Notes: generated by a model from the letters alone, not told the origin. Shown: positions 1 through 7,996, counted from the first letter of the stretch. The stretch is DNA of 23,113 bases from Clostridiales bacterium UBA1390 (GCA_002305315.1 DBQQ01000034.1:1-23113), one strand, 5' to 3'. A program made the numbers and translations.

Positions 1-270
1 ATCATCACTTCGGGGCGTTTCGGGCCGCACGCGGCGTGAAATCCTGGTTTTTGATGATACTATGCATCGCCTAGTATCATCACTTCGGGGCGTTTCGGGT
101 CCGCACGAGGCGTGAAATCCCAGATTTTGACGATACTATGCCTCGCGTAGTATCATCACCTCAGGGCCGCCAAGACCCCAAACCGTAGTTTTTAATGATA
201 CTGTGCCTCGCGTAGTATCATCACCCAGGGCGTTTTCGAGGCCGCCGAGTCGCAAAATCCCAGATATTCC
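1..270. repeat. Tandem array of hairpin repeats, family A, left copy
   Basis: About 3.5 units with a period of 75, 76 and then 65 bp. Each unit carries an imperfect palindrome: GATGATACTA, a 9-nt loop rich in TGC-TCGC, then TAGTATCATC (clearest at 53-81 and 129-157; a partial arm sits at 1-6 and a weaker copy at about 194-222). Between hairpins there is a GC-rich stretch and a junction of the type GAAATCC-GG-TTTTT. The same unit recurs at 22744-22926. No gene is supported here; the frames that cross it are repeat artefacts. A run of nine C lies at 274-282. Confidence 0.85.
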
Positions 271-290
271 AGTCCCCCCCCCTCTATCAT

Positions 291-332
291 AAAAAAGAGT
301 GTGAAAAACGAATTCTCGTTTTTTCACACTCT
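291..332 (-). terminator. Rho-independent terminator of the epimerase operon
   Basis: A near-perfect hairpin at 296-332 (AGAGTGTGAAAAACGA paired with its complement, one extra T) lies five bases past the TAA stop of the distal epimerase gene. Read on the minus strand it is followed by six T residues (291-296). Confidence 0.9.
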
Positions 333-336
333 CTTC

Positions 337-1287
337 TTATTCCATTCGGATGCGACTATAATAGGAAATATTCTCCCCCGGCGCCAGTATGTCTAAGCCG
401 GATACCTCATTGGGAAGCGGCAGATTGGGCGCGTTGATGCGCCAGTTTTGGGGTTCAATACAGATCAGATTGCCTGCACTGTGCGCATTGAACAACATCC
501 AGTGACGATACGACGGATCTACCTCGTAGAGGATACGGCGATCTGCCGAAGTCAGTATCGCACCGTGAAACGGTTTTCCGTCGACCAGAATGGGTTCTGC
601 CGTAAAGTGATCGTCCAAATCTTTGTACAGGGGCGATTGTCCCTCATCAGAACGCAGTTTCTGTTCTGCCTCATCCAGGGTACGTACCTTTCCCGTTGGC
701 AGCATGCGATCATCCAGCAAGATACGTTGTCCCACAGAGACGCGCATTCGACCCGAATCCGACGGCGCATCGGGAGATAAGGGCAGCTTAAAGGCAGTAT
801 GCCACCCCAGGCCCACCGGCATCTTATGGGAACTTCGGTTTTCCAGACACACATTCTGCAGGAGCCCCTCCTCCGTCAGAGTATACAGCACATCCATGCG
901 GAATGCATGCGGAAAATCCGGATAAAAATCCGTATGCGAATCGCAGTCAAATCGCATGGTTACGGCATTCTCCTGCACCTGAACCGCCTGCCAGGGGCGT
1001 GTATACAAAAAACCGTGTGAGAAAAGGCGCTTAAGATTCGGCTGTTTCATCGTAAACTGATACGAACGGCCATCGAAAGTAAAGCGGCCCTCATCAATCC
1101 GATTCGGTGGAAACAAACAGGGCAGGCCATGTCTTGTCGGCGCGGCCATCGCCTCCTCGGCAGTTTCACAGGGCCAGAAGGCATCCCAGTCCCCTTTTCG
1201 CAGTGTGACCAACGCACCGCCTGCCTCTGGAAACAATACCGCTTCATACCCGCCGCCCCGAAGAATAATCTTATTCTGCATAGACAT
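337..1287 (-). CDS. Aldose 1-epimerase family protein (distal paralogue)
   Basis: 316 aa, galactose-mutarotase-like fold. It probably interconverts alpha and beta anomers of an aldose or phosphosugar in the cytoplasm; no signal peptide is seen. Family landmarks visible: PNRIDEGRF near residue 60, SHGFLYTRPW near 90, GLGWHTAFKLP near 160 (the likely catalytic His region), and CIEPQNWRINAPN near 275, whose Glu matches the catalytic base of the superfamily. The start ATG overlaps the end of the upstream paralogue by 17 bp; a second ATG two codons later (1281) is equally possible and no strong SD separates them, which suggests translational coupling. It resembles its neighbour along its whole length, so the pair is a tandem duplication. 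Substrate is unknown; galactose is plausible given the nearby alpha-galactosidase. Confidence 0.88.
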   Translation of the reverse strand: MSMQNKIILRGGGYEAVLFPEAGGALVTLRKGDWDAFWPCETAEEAMAAPTRHGLPCLFPPNRIDEGRFTFDGRSYQFTMKQPNLKRLFSHGFLYTRPWQAVQVQENAVTMRFDCDSHTDFYPDFPHAFRMDVLYTLTEEGLLQNVCLENRSSHKMPVGLGWHTAFKLPLSPDAPSDSGRMRVSVGQRILLDDRMLPTGKVRTLDEAEQKLRSDEGQSPLYKDLDDHFTAEPILVDGKPFHGAILTSADRRILYEVDPSYRHWMLFNAHSAGNLICIEPQNWRINAPNLPLPNEVSGLDILAPGENISYYSRIRME

Positions 1288-2224
1288 CAGCCCGCACGGT
1301 GACGGTCTCCTGACTTCCCAACACGCCTAGCCCGGATTCTTCTCGGGGCAGCTCCAGATTCGGCGCGTTGACACGCCAGTTCTGCGGTTCGATGCAGATA
1401 AAGCTTCCCTCCTGATGACAATTCCAGATCATCCAATGCTTGTAAAAGTCATCCACACGATAATACAGCGTATGCCCGCTGGCAAGATCCTCTAAAACCG
1501 CACCGTGGAATGGCTGTCCATTCACCTCGATGGGCTCTGCCGTGAAATGGTCATCCATGTCCGCATATACCGGAGATTGACCGGCCCCCCGGAATTTTTC
1601 CTCCTCCTCGGAAAGGGGACGGAGTTCTCCAGTCGGCAATGCACGATCATTCAGAATCACCCGCTTGCCGATGGAGACGCGAACCTTGGTGTCCTCCGCA
1701 CGCGCGCCTTCTACAAAAGGCACTGCAAACGCAGTATGCCAGCCCAATCCATAGGGCATATCCCCCTCACTATAATTGGTCAGCCGAAACTCCTGATGCA
1801 AGCCTTCCTTGTCCAGCCGGTAGATGAGTTCTGCCTCGAATTCATACGGATAATACGTATAGAAATCTGTATCCCGATCTCCCTCAAAGACCATATGGAT
1901 CTCTGCCATATCCTCATCCTCAAAATACCCTTCTACCTGCCAGGGCCGCTTATGCAAAAAACCATGCAGAGAATTGTTCCGATCCGGTTCATTGACCGGA
2001 AGCGCACTCTCCATCCCTTCAAAAACGAAACGCCCTCCGTCGATCCGATTCGGCGGAAACAGACAGGGCAGGCCATAGGAAGTGGGATGCGCCTCTACCT
2101 CCTCTGGTTTACTCCATTGATGAAACAAATGTAAATCGCCTTTTTGCAAAGAAATACAGGCGCCGCCGTTCGCCGGTGCAAACGTCGCCTCATATCCTCC
2201 AGCCTGCAAAGTGATCGTCAGCAT
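1271..2224 (-). CDS. Aldose 1-epimerase family protein (proximal paralogue)
   Basis: 317 aa. The frame is open further upstream to 2272, but the ATG at 2224 has an ideal Shine-Dalgarno (GAGGAGG) and gives the same length as the paralogue, so it is chosen. Family landmarks: PNRIDGGRF, LHGFLHKRPW, YGLGWHTAFAVPF, DDHFTAEPI and CIEPQNWRVNAPN; the Glu in the last motif corresponds to the catalytic base. Expected role is cytoplasmic anomer conversion of a sugar. It is first in a two-gene operon that ends at the 291-332 terminator. A promoter with a 17-bp spacer lies directly upstream, divergent from the pgsA-type gene. Why the organism keeps two copies in tandem is not evident; they may differ in substrate. 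Confidence 0.9.
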   Translation of the reverse strand: MLTITLQAGGYEATFAPANGGACISLQKGDLHLFHQWSKPEEVEAHPTSYGLPCLFPPNRIDGGRFVFEGMESALPVNEPDRNNSLHGFLHKRPWQVEGYFEDEDMAEIHMVFEGDRDTDFYTYYPYEFEAELIYRLDKEGLHQEFRLTNYSEGDMPYGLGWHTAFAVPFVEGARAEDTKVRVSIGKRVILNDRALPTGELRPLSEEEEKFRGAGQSPVYADMDDHFTAEPIEVNGQPFHGAVLEDLASGHTLYYRVDDFYKHWMIWNCHQEGSFICIEPQNWRVNAPNLELPREESGLGVLGSQETVTVRADVYAE

Positions 2225-2253
2225 GATAGATTCCTCCTCGCTATTTTGCTTTG

Positions 2254-2282
2254 ATTCTAGCATATTTTCCAACGAGAATCAA
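2254..2282 (-). promoter_or_regulatory. Sigma-A-type promoter of the epimerase operon
   Basis: On the minus strand, -35 TTGATT (2277-2282), 17-bp spacer and -10 TAGAAT (2254-2259). Its -35 box lies 10 bp from the -35 box of the divergent plus-strand promoter. Confidence 0.65.
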
Positions 2283-2292
2283 GAATCAATGG

Positions 2293-2321
2293 TTGAAATC
2301 GGTACCAAAGTGTGATACTAT
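2293..2321 (+). promoter_or_regulatory. Promoter of the pgsA-type operon
   Basis: -35 TTGAAA (2293-2298), 17-bp spacer, -10 TACTAT (2316-2321) with an upstream TG (extended -10). The start codon follows at 2353. Confidence 0.6.
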
Positions 2322-2352
2322 TGAATATATTAAAATTTTAATGGAGGCGCCT

Positions 2353-2901
2353 ATGAACCGCATTTTCACGATCCCCAATCTTCTATCTTTGATTCGGATC
2401 CTGTTGATCCCTGTGTTTGTTGCGCTCTTTTTTCATGATGAGATGATATGGGCCGCTCTGATCCTCATTATCTCTGGCCTGACCGATACGTTGGATGGCT
2501 ACATCGCCCGTCACTTCAATATGATTACCAATCTGGGCAAGGTCTTAGATCCTATCGCGGACAAGCTGACACAGGCCGTGGTAGCCTTCTGCCTATGTGT
2601 TCAGATGCCGGCCGTAATTCCCTTATTCGTCCTTCTGGTGCTGAAAGAGGGGATCATGTTCTTTGCTGGCATCTGGGTGCTGCGTCGCACAGGCAAGCCC
2701 TTTGGCGCCTATTGGTGGGGAAAAGTATCTACGACCATCTATTATATTGCGATCACCATTTTGGTTCTGTCTGGTCAACGTTTACCTGAACTGGTCATCT
2801 ATCTACTGATCTGGATTCCCTTTGCGGCCCTGCTGTTCTCTTTAATCATGTATTGCAGAATCTATCTGCAGATCCTGCATCGAAAGGATCTGCCGCAATG
2901 A
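2353..2901 (+). CDS. pgsA: CDP-alcohol phosphatidyltransferase, PgsA-like
   Basis: 182 aa integral membrane protein. The CDP-alcohol phosphotransferase signature DGxxARx8Gx3Dx3D is complete (about residues 45-67, starting DGYIAR and ending DPIAD). The N-terminus (MNRIFTIPNLLSLIRILLIP) and the size are typical of CDP-diacylglycerol-glycerol-3-phosphate 3-phosphatidyltransferases, which make phosphatidylglycerol-phosphate. Several hydrophobic helices follow. The frame is open to 2251, but the ATG at 2353 has GGAGG six bases upstream and matches family N-termini. The gene overlaps the next one by 4 bp (ATGA). A cardiolipin-synthase activity of the same fold cannot be excluded, because the length and motif are shared. 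Confidence 0.85.
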   Translation: MNRIFTIPNLLSLIRILLIPVFVALFFHDEMIWAALILIISGLTDTLDGYIARHFNMITNLGKVLDPIADKLTQAVVAFCLCVQMPAVIPLFVLLVLKEGIMFFAGIWVLRRTGKPFGAYWWGKVSTTIYYIAITILVLSGQRLPELVIYLLIWIPFAALLFSLIMYCRIYLQILHRKDLPQ

Positions 2902-3683
2902 GAGCCATCATCGAGGGGCTTTCCGAAATCCAGCGTCGTGAGCGCCTCCAGCAGGCTCTCACATTGTCGGAGACTTCGGTTTCTCAGGGTATCGGCACCC
3001 AAAAGGAACGCACTCTTCATTCCGTTCTCAAGTATTATCTGGAGCCAGATGCGGAATATCACGAGATTCCCATCGGCTCTTTTATTGCGGATATCTACCG
3101 AGATGATCGGATCATCGAGGTACAGACCGGAAGCTTCACGCCGCTTGCCAAAAAGCTGGACGCGTTTTTGCCGGAATTTCCGGTTACCATCGTCTATCCG
3201 ATTCCGTGGCACAAATGGGTGCATTGGATTCAGCCGGATACCGGAGAAGTGTCGAAGGGACGACGTTCCCCGAAAACCGGGCACCTATATATGCTGCTTC
3301 CAGAGCTATACCGAATCCGTCCCTATCTGATGCATCCTCATCTCTGCCTTTTGCCCATTCTGATAGATCTGCGGGAATATCGCTATCAGGATGGTTGGGG
3401 ACGGGACGGGAAGCGAGGCTCGCATCGAGCGGATCGAGTTCCCTTTGAGATCGGACCCGCTAAGCTTCTGACCGGCCCCGCGGATTACATCTCTCTGCTC
3501 CCGGATTCACTGCCCGAATCGTTTACCATGAAGGATTTTATCAAGGCGACCCGCTTCTCTCCCCGCAGCGCTTCCTATGCACTGTCCGCACTGCGGGAAA
3601 TCGGTGTGGCCCGCCAGATCGGCCAGCAAGGCCGCAGTTATTTATATACCATCACAGAGGAGGAAACATTCCATGCCCTATAA
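2898..3683 (+). CDS. Unknown protein: nuclease-like core plus C-terminal winged helix
   Basis: 261 aa; not confidently assigned to a named family. Start ATG at 2898 overlaps the upstream stop (ATGA), indicating coupling. Residues about 36-110 contain an ERTLHSVLKYYL helix, then a strand with Asp65 (FIADIYRDD), then EVQTGSF with Glu74 and Gln76. This D...ExQ arrangement resembles a PD-(D/E)xK-type nuclease core with Gln in place of Lys (inference). A Lys/Trp-rich segment follows near 105-128. Residues about 208-252 look like a winged helix-turn-helix (FTMKDFIKATRF, then SALREIGVARQIG). No signal peptide or membrane segment is seen. Its place between a phospholipid enzyme and a PHP phosphoesterase gives no clear pathway. 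It could be a DNA-binding regulator or a nucleic-acid enzyme. Confidence 0.7.
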   Translation: MRAIIEGLSEIQRRERLQQALTLSETSVSQGIGTQKERTLHSVLKYYLEPDAEYHEIPIGSFIADIYRDDRIIEVQTGSFTPLAKKLDAFLPEFPVTIVYPIPWHKWVHWIQPDTGEVSKGRRSPKTGHLYMLLPELYRIRPYLMHPHLCLLPILIDLREYRYQDGWGRDGKRGSHRADRVPFEIGPAKLLTGPADYISLLPDSLPESFTMKDFIKATRFSPRSASYALSALREIGVARQIGQQGRSYLYTITEEETFHAL

Positions 3684-4338
3684 AACCGAATTACATATGC
3701 ATACGAACGATGTCAGCATCTGCGCCCGCGTCACTCCGCAGGAAGCCGTGGAGGATTACAAGGCAGCCGGATACCGCACGATCGTGGTGACAAACCATAT
3801 GAATCGTCCCACATTTCAGCACATGAAAGATGCATCCTGGGAGGAGCAGATGAACTGGTATATACAGAAGCGCAAAGAGATCCTGCAGTATGCCTCGCCG
3901 GACTTCACCATCCTGTTGGGATTCGAGCTGCGGTTTGACGGCAGCGAAAACGATTACCTCGTCTATGGCGCTTCCGACGAGTTTCTGATGAGCCATGGCG
4001 ATCTGATGAGTATGAATCTGGAGAGTTTTTCGGCTTTGGCGCATCAGAATCATCTGCTTATCTATCAGGCCCATCCTTTTCGCTATCATATGTCCATGGT
4101 GAAGGAATCGCTGATCGACGGTCTGGAAGCTTATAATGGCAACGAACGCCATGATTCTCATAACTTTCTCTCCGTGTCCTGGGCCAGCTACGCGCATCTA
4201 GCCATGATCTCCGGCTCTGACTATCACCGTAAGGGAGATCCCTGCAACGGCGGTATCGCCACCGATCTTCCCATCACGACAGAAGATGAGCTGATGGCCT
4301 ATCTCATGACGCGCAATTATACCCTGTTGCGCGGATAA
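3673..4338 (+). CDS. PHP-domain phosphoesterase
   Basis: 221 aa, cytoplasmic. Metal-binding residues of the PHP family are present in order: H8 and H10 (ELHMHT), H42 (TNHMN), E85 (GFELRF), H134 (QAHPFR) and D183/H185 (SGSDYH). PHP proteins are trinuclear-metal phosphoesterases; the family includes histidinol phosphatase, the polymerase-linked PHP domain and nucleotide or oligonucleotide phosphatases. Substrate here cannot be told from sequence. The start ATG at 3673 overlaps the previous gene by 11 bp and has GAGGAGG upstream, which decides against the longer open frame. Twelve bases separate its stop from the alpha-galactosidase start, so it is part of the same operon. Confidence 0.88.
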   Translation: MPYKTELHMHTNDVSICARVTPQEAVEDYKAAGYRTIVVTNHMNRPTFQHMKDASWEEQMNWYIQKRKEILQYASPDFTILLGFELRFDGSENDYLVYGASDEFLMSHGDLMSMNLESFSALAHQNHLLIYQAHPFRYHMSMVKESLIDGLEAYNGNERHDSHNFLSVSWASYAHLAMISGSDYHRKGDPCNGGIATDLPITTEDELMAYLMTRNYTLLRG

Positions 4339-4350
4339 GGAGGTTGTCTC

Positions 4351-5655
4351 ATGGAGCAAAGAAATGTGGCGCTCACACCCCCTATGGGCTGGAACAGCTG
4401 GGATGCTTATGGTGCCTCTGTCACAGAGGATGAGATTCGCGGCAACGCGGAATACATGGCTGCTCACATGCTTTCCTTTGGCTGGGAATACATTGTCTGC
4501 GATATTCAATGGTATGAGCCAGGCGCTATCAACTCGGCGTATCGGCCCTTTGTGCCCCTGGAAATGGATGCGTATTCCCGACTCATTCCCGCGCCCAATC
4601 GCTTTCCCTCTTCCGCCGATGGTCATGGCTTTCGGCCTTTGGCCGACTATATTCACAGCCTGGGGCTGCGGTTTGGGATCCATATGCTGCGCGGCATTCC
4701 TCGTCAGGCGGTGCATCAGAATACGCCGATTCTGGGCACGACTGCAACTGCTCGGGAGATTGCTCACCCCTTCTCCGTCTGTTCCTGGAACACGGATATG
4801 TACGGCGTAAACCCGCAAGCCTATGGGGCACAGGCCTATTACAATTCGCTCTTCGACCTGTACGCCTCCTGGGGCGTGGATTATGTGAAAGTCGATGATA
4901 TCTGTACGACAGCCTATCATCCCACAGACCCCTATGCAGGCAAGGGCGAGATTGAACTCATCCGTCATGCCATCGACCAATGCGGCCGTCCCATGGTGCT
5001 GAGTCTTTCTCCTGGCCCAGCGCTGCGAGAGCAAGCCGATCATCTATGTGCCCATGCGAATATGTGGCGTATGACAGGTGATCTATGGGATGAATGGCAT
5101 CAGCTTGCCGAGATGTTTGACCGCTGCCGCTTGTGGCAAGGCGTTTCTTGTCCCGGCTGCTGGCCAGACTGCGATATGCTGCCATTAGGTCATATCGGTA
5201 TTCGTTCTATTGAACATGGAAAAGGTGATCGTTGGACGAGACTTTCTCGCGAAGAACAGCGCACGATGATGACACTCTTCTGCATCTTCCGTTCTCCCTT
5301 GATGATGGGCGGTGAGCTGCGGGATAACGATGAATGGACGCTTTCGCTACTGACAAACCCCGATGTACTGCGTCTGCTGCATCATTCGGATGGCGCTCAT
5401 GAACTTTCTCGCGGCGCCTCCTCGATTCTCTGGGCAAGCCGGGACGAGGACGGTAGCCTGTATCTGGCCTTTTTCAACACGGGAACGCATGAGGCTCATC
5501 TGGAATGCGCGCTGTCATCCCTGGGCCTGTCTTCTCAGTCCTCGGTCCAGGTACGAGATTTGTGGGAGCGCGAAGACATCGGAACCATGACTGGTTCCGT
5601 CCATTGCTGTGTCCCCTGTCATGGATGCCGTCTGTTCCGTTTACATCTGCTATAA
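4351..5655 (+). CDS. Alpha-galactosidase, glycoside hydrolase family 27
   Basis: 434 aa, cytoplasmic (no signal peptide). A GH27 (beta/alpha)8 barrel is recognisable from TPPMGWNSWDAYG at residues 9-21. The nucleophile is Asp182 in DYVKVDDI and the acid/base is Asp244 in WRMTGDLWD. Residues from about 335 form the C-terminal beta-sandwich. GH27 enzymes hydrolyse terminal alpha-galactosides with retention, and some members act on alpha-N-acetylgalactosaminides or beta-L-arabinopyranosides, so the exact substrate is uncertain. It is preceded by a strong AAGGAGG and is the last gene of the operon before a hairpin terminator. An intracellular location implies that short oligosaccharides such as melibiose or raffinose are imported first. 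The neighbouring mutarotases could handle the released galactose. Confidence 0.92.
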   Translation: MEQRNVALTPPMGWNSWDAYGASVTEDEIRGNAEYMAAHMLSFGWEYIVCDIQWYEPGAINSAYRPFVPLEMDAYSRLIPAPNRFPSSADGHGFRPLADYIHSLGLRFGIHMLRGIPRQAVHQNTPILGTTATAREIAHPFSVCSWNTDMYGVNPQAYGAQAYYNSLFDLYASWGVDYVKVDDICTTAYHPTDPYAGKGEIELIRHAIDQCGRPMVLSLSPGPALREQADHLCAHANMWRMTGDLWDEWHQLAEMFDRCRLWQGVSCPGCWPDCDMLPLGHIGIRSIEHGKGDRWTRLSREEQRTMMTLFCIFRSPLMMGGELRDNDEWTLSLLTNPDVLRLLHHSDGAHELSRGASSILWASRDEDGSLYLAFFNTGTHEAHLECALSSLGLSSQSSVQVRDLWEREDIGTMTGSVHCCVPCHGCRLFRLHLL

Positions 5656-5657
5656 AT

Positions 5658-5700
5658 AAAAAGGATTGGTTCAGTGTATGCTGTTCCAATCCTTTTCTTT
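5658..5700. terminator. Bidirectional terminator between GH27 and ilvE
   Basis: AAAGGATTGG and its complement CCAATCCTTT form a 10-bp stem with a loop of about 16 nt. T-rich tails are found in both directions, serving the converging genes on either side. Confidence 0.85.
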
Positions 5701-5703
5701 GTA

Positions 5704-6729
5704 TTACTCTACTACCTGAATCCAGCCTTCGGGCGCTTCCAGATGCCCCATCTGAATGCCAGTCAGCGTATCATACAGTTTCTGTGTGATGGGCCCCATC
5801 TTCTCCATCCCACTGGCAAAGACGTATTCCTTGTCATGATCGACCACCTTGCCTACGGGGGAGATCACTGCCGCCGTGCCGCACAGGCCGCACTCTGCGA
5901 AATCCTTCACCTCATCCAGATAGACTTCCCGCTCTTCAACTTCCAGCCCCAAGTATTCCTTGGCCACATAAATCAAAGAACGACGGGTGATCGACGGCAG
6001 AATGCTGTCTGACTTGGGCGTGACCACCTTATTGTCCTTCGTCACAAAGATGAAGTTCGCGCCGCCTGTCTCTTCCACCTTGGTTCTGGTCGCCGCATCC
6101 AGATACATGTTCTCATCAAATCCATTCTCGTGTGCTGTCACAATGGCATGCAGGCTCATGGCATAGTTCAGACCCGCCTTGATGTGTCCCGTACCATGGG
6201 GCGCCGCCCGGTCAAAATCACTCACGCAGATCGTCAATGGCTTCGCACCGCCCTTAAAATACGGGCCGACTGGCGTTGTGAAGACGCGGAACTGATACTC
6301 CTCCGCGGGCTTAACTCCGATCACCGCGCTGGAACCAAACATGTAGGGGCGGATGTACAAGGTGGCACCGGTGCCAAAGGGCGGTACATACGCCGCATTC
6401 GCGCGTACCGTCTGTATCACCGCATCCACAAAGCGTTCCTTAGGAAATACAGGCATCTCCAGACGACGTGCTGAATCCTCCATTCGCTGTCCATTCAGAT
6501 CAGGACGGAAGATGACAATCTGACCCTTCTCCGTCGTATATGCCTTTAAGCCTTCGAAACAGGTCTGGGCATACTGCAGAACGCCGGCACATTCGCTCAT
6601 CGTAACGGTAGCATCCGTCGTAAGACATCCATCATCCCAGGCGCCGTGCCGATAATTCGATACATACCGCTGATCCGTCATGATATAGCCAAAACCCAGG
6701 TTTGCCCAATCAATGTTCTTCTTCTCCAT
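5704..6729 (-). CDS. ilvE: Branched-chain amino acid aminotransferase
   Basis: 341 aa, fold type IV PLP enzyme of the BCAT-II type. It transfers the amino group between glutamate and the 2-keto acids of Leu, Ile and Val. Motifs: N-terminal MEKKNIDWANLGFGY, FEGLKAY near 58-64, the PLP lysine K184 in HIKAGLNYAMSL, and VEETGGANFIFV near 218-229, all as in bacterial IlvE. The frame is open to 6813; the ATG at 6729 is chosen because it matches the family N-terminus and has GGAAGG nine bases upstream. It has its own strong promoter and a 5' UTR of about 50 nt, and no ilv or leu gene is next to it, so it appears to be monocistronic. Confidence 0.95.
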   Translation of the reverse strand: MEKKNIDWANLGFGYIMTDQRYVSNYRHGAWDDGCLTTDATVTMSECAGVLQYAQTCFEGLKAYTTEKGQIVIFRPDLNGQRMEDSARRLEMPVFPKERFVDAVIQTVRANAAYVPPFGTGATLYIRPYMFGSSAVIGVKPAEEYQFRVFTTPVGPYFKGGAKPLTICVSDFDRAAPHGTGHIKAGLNYAMSLHAIVTAHENGFDENMYLDAATRTKVEETGGANFIFVTKDNKVVTPKSDSILPSITRRSLIYVAKEYLGLEVEEREVYLDEVKDFAECGLCGTAAVISPVGKVVDHDKEYVFASGMEKMGPITQKLYDTLTGIQMGHLEAPEGWIQVVE

Positions 6730-6761
6730 CTTCCTCATCCTTCCATTTCCCATGAGTTGAC

Positions 6762-6777
6762 ATACGGCTTTCCGTAT
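6762..6777. promoter_or_regulatory. Inverted repeat at the ilvE transcription start
   Basis: ATACGG, 4-nt loop, CCGTAT. It lies just downstream of the -10 box, covering roughly +1 to +17 of the ilvE transcript. It could be an operator or a 5' stabilising hairpin; no regulator is identified. Confidence 0.35.
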
Positions 6778-6784
6778 TAGGATT

Positions 6785-6813
6785 ATTATCTTACTTTTTT
6801 GTTTTTTTGTCAA
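6785..6813 (-). promoter_or_regulatory. Strong sigma-A promoter of ilvE
   Basis: Minus strand: consensus -35 TTGACA (6808-6813), 17-bp A-rich spacer, -10 GATAAT (6785-6790). Confidence 0.85.
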
Positions 6814-6855
6814 GTTCTCCCCTGGATTTTACGAAACTTTTCTGCCAAGGACTTC

Positions 6856-7071
6856 TCACTCCTCTTCTTTTTCTGTCTCTTCCCTCTTCATCTTGGATAC
6901 CAGAATCCCCGTGCAGGTCACCACTACGATGCATACATACATGCCGATCCCCACGGTCACCGCACTTCCATAGTCCATTCCGTTAAAGAGATGTCCTACC
7001 GTGTCAGCGAACAGTATACCGCCAATGGCAACAAGGAGTCCCATCAAAAAATATGTTCCTATTGTTTTCAT
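6856..7071 (-). CDS. Small two-TM membrane protein
   Basis: 71 aa. Two hydrophobic segments (about residues 5-25 and 38-58) are joined by a short loop, with a charged Lys/Glu-rich tail (KMKREETEKEEE). The ATG has AGGACAGG just upstream. No family recognised. It lies between ilvE and the gluconate dehydrogenase on the same strand but is separated from the latter by a terminator and has no obvious promoter of its own, so it may be expressed by read-through. The topology and Shine-Dalgarno make it likely to be a real gene. Confidence 0.65.
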   Translation of the reverse strand: MKTIGTYFLMGLLVAIGGILFADTVGHLFNGMDYGSAVTVGIGMYVCIVVVTCTGILVSKMKREETEKEEE

Positions 7072-7104
7072 TTTCCTGTCCTTTCTTAATATGCCGATTC
7101 ACCG

Positions 7105-7139
7105 AAAATAAAAAGCAGTGTCCCTTCACGAGACACTGC
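7105..7139 (-). terminator. Terminator of the gluconate 5-dehydrogenase gene
   Basis: GCAGTGTC (7115-7122) and GACACTGC (7132-7139) form a perfect 8-bp stem. On the minus strand it is followed by a TTTTTATTTT tract. Confidence 0.9.
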
Positions 7140-7158
7140 CTTCTTGTCTTTCTCTTCC

Positions 7159-7962
7159 TTACTGCGGCTGCTTGCCGATATAAGCCAGGATACCGCCATC
7201 CACATACAGGATGTGGCCATTAACGAAGTTCGATGCATCGGATGCCAGGAATACAGCAGGTCCCTGCAGATCCTCTGCTTCACCCCACCGAGCGGCCGGT
7301 GTCTTTGCGATGATAAACTGATCGAACGGATGACGGCTGCCATCGGGCTGGATCTCACGCAACGGCGCGGTCTGCGGTGTCGCGATGTAACCAGGGCCGA
7401 TACCATTACACTGGATGTTGTACTCGCCGTACTCGGAAGCAATGTTACGAGTCAGCATCTTCAGGCCACCCTTGGCTGCCGCATAGGCAGAAACCGTCTC
7501 GCGACCCAGCTCACTCATCATGGAGCAAATGTTGATGATCTTACCATGGCCCTTCTTGATCATGCTAGGGATCACGGCCTTAGAAACGATGAAAGGCGCG
7601 TTCAGATCCACATCGATCACCTGACGGAACTGCTCCGCCGTCATGTCGCACATGGGAATACGCTTGATAATCCCCGCGTTATTCACCAGAATATCGATCA
7701 CGCCGACTTCCTCTTCGATCTGCTTCACCATAGCCTGTACCGCCGTCTCATCCGTAACGTCGCATACGTAGCCATGTGCATCAATACCCAGCTCCTTATA
7801 GGATGCCAGACCCTTGTCTACCAGCTCCTGCTTGATATCATTAAATACAATCGTCGCTCCAGCCTTTGCATATGCGCTGGCAATGGCAAAGCCAATGCCA
7901 TAGGATGCACCTGTTACCAGAGCAATCTTACCCTCCAGGGAAAAACTCTGTGGAAATTCCAT
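7159..7962 (-). CDS. Gluconate 5-dehydrogenase, short-chain dehydrogenase family
   Basis: 267 aa cytoplasmic SDR. The Rossmann TGASYGIG motif is at residues 17-24, NNAG at 94-97, and the catalytic triad is Ser147, Tyr160 and Lys164 (YAAAK). The conserved block ELGRETVSAYAAAKGGLKML and the C-terminus GHILYVDGGILAYIGKQP are characteristic of the Gno/IdnO-like group that interconverts D-gluconate and 5-keto-D-gluconate with NAD(P)H. Related family members act on 2-keto-3-deoxygluconate (KduD), so uronate metabolism is an alternative. GGAGG sits 10 bases before the ATG. It appears to be a single-gene transcript with its own extended -10 promoter and terminator. Confidence 0.9.
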   Translation of the reverse strand: MEFPQSFSLEGKIALVTGASYGIGFAIASAYAKAGATIVFNDIKQELVDKGLASYKELGIDAHGYVCDVTDETAVQAMVKQIEEEVGVIDILVNNAGIIKRIPMCDMTAEQFRQVIDVDLNAPFIVSKAVIPSMIKKGHGKIINICSMMSELGRETVSAYAAAKGGLKMLTRNIASEYGEYNIQCNGIGPGYIATPQTAPLREIQPDGSRHPFDQFIIAKTPAARWGEAEDLQGPAVFLASDASNFVNGHILYVDGGILAYIGKQPQ

Positions 7963-7996
7963 TCTGATAAACCTCCATTCATAGAAATTTGTCTTT

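Noticed and set aside
1..270. CRISPR array or small ORF in the left repeats
   Set aside because: Units are conserved throughout and diverge gradually, with no unique spacers. The minus-strand frame at 136-327 runs through the repeats and terminator and has no ribosome site.
1505..2134. 209-aa plus-strand ORF
   Set aside because: Antisense to the proximal aldose epimerase; no protein motif and no Shine-Dalgarno.
4198..5043. 281-aa minus-strand ORF
   Set aside because: It lies opposite the PHP and GH27 genes, both of which have full motifs and ribosome sites; its composition is that of an antisense shadow.
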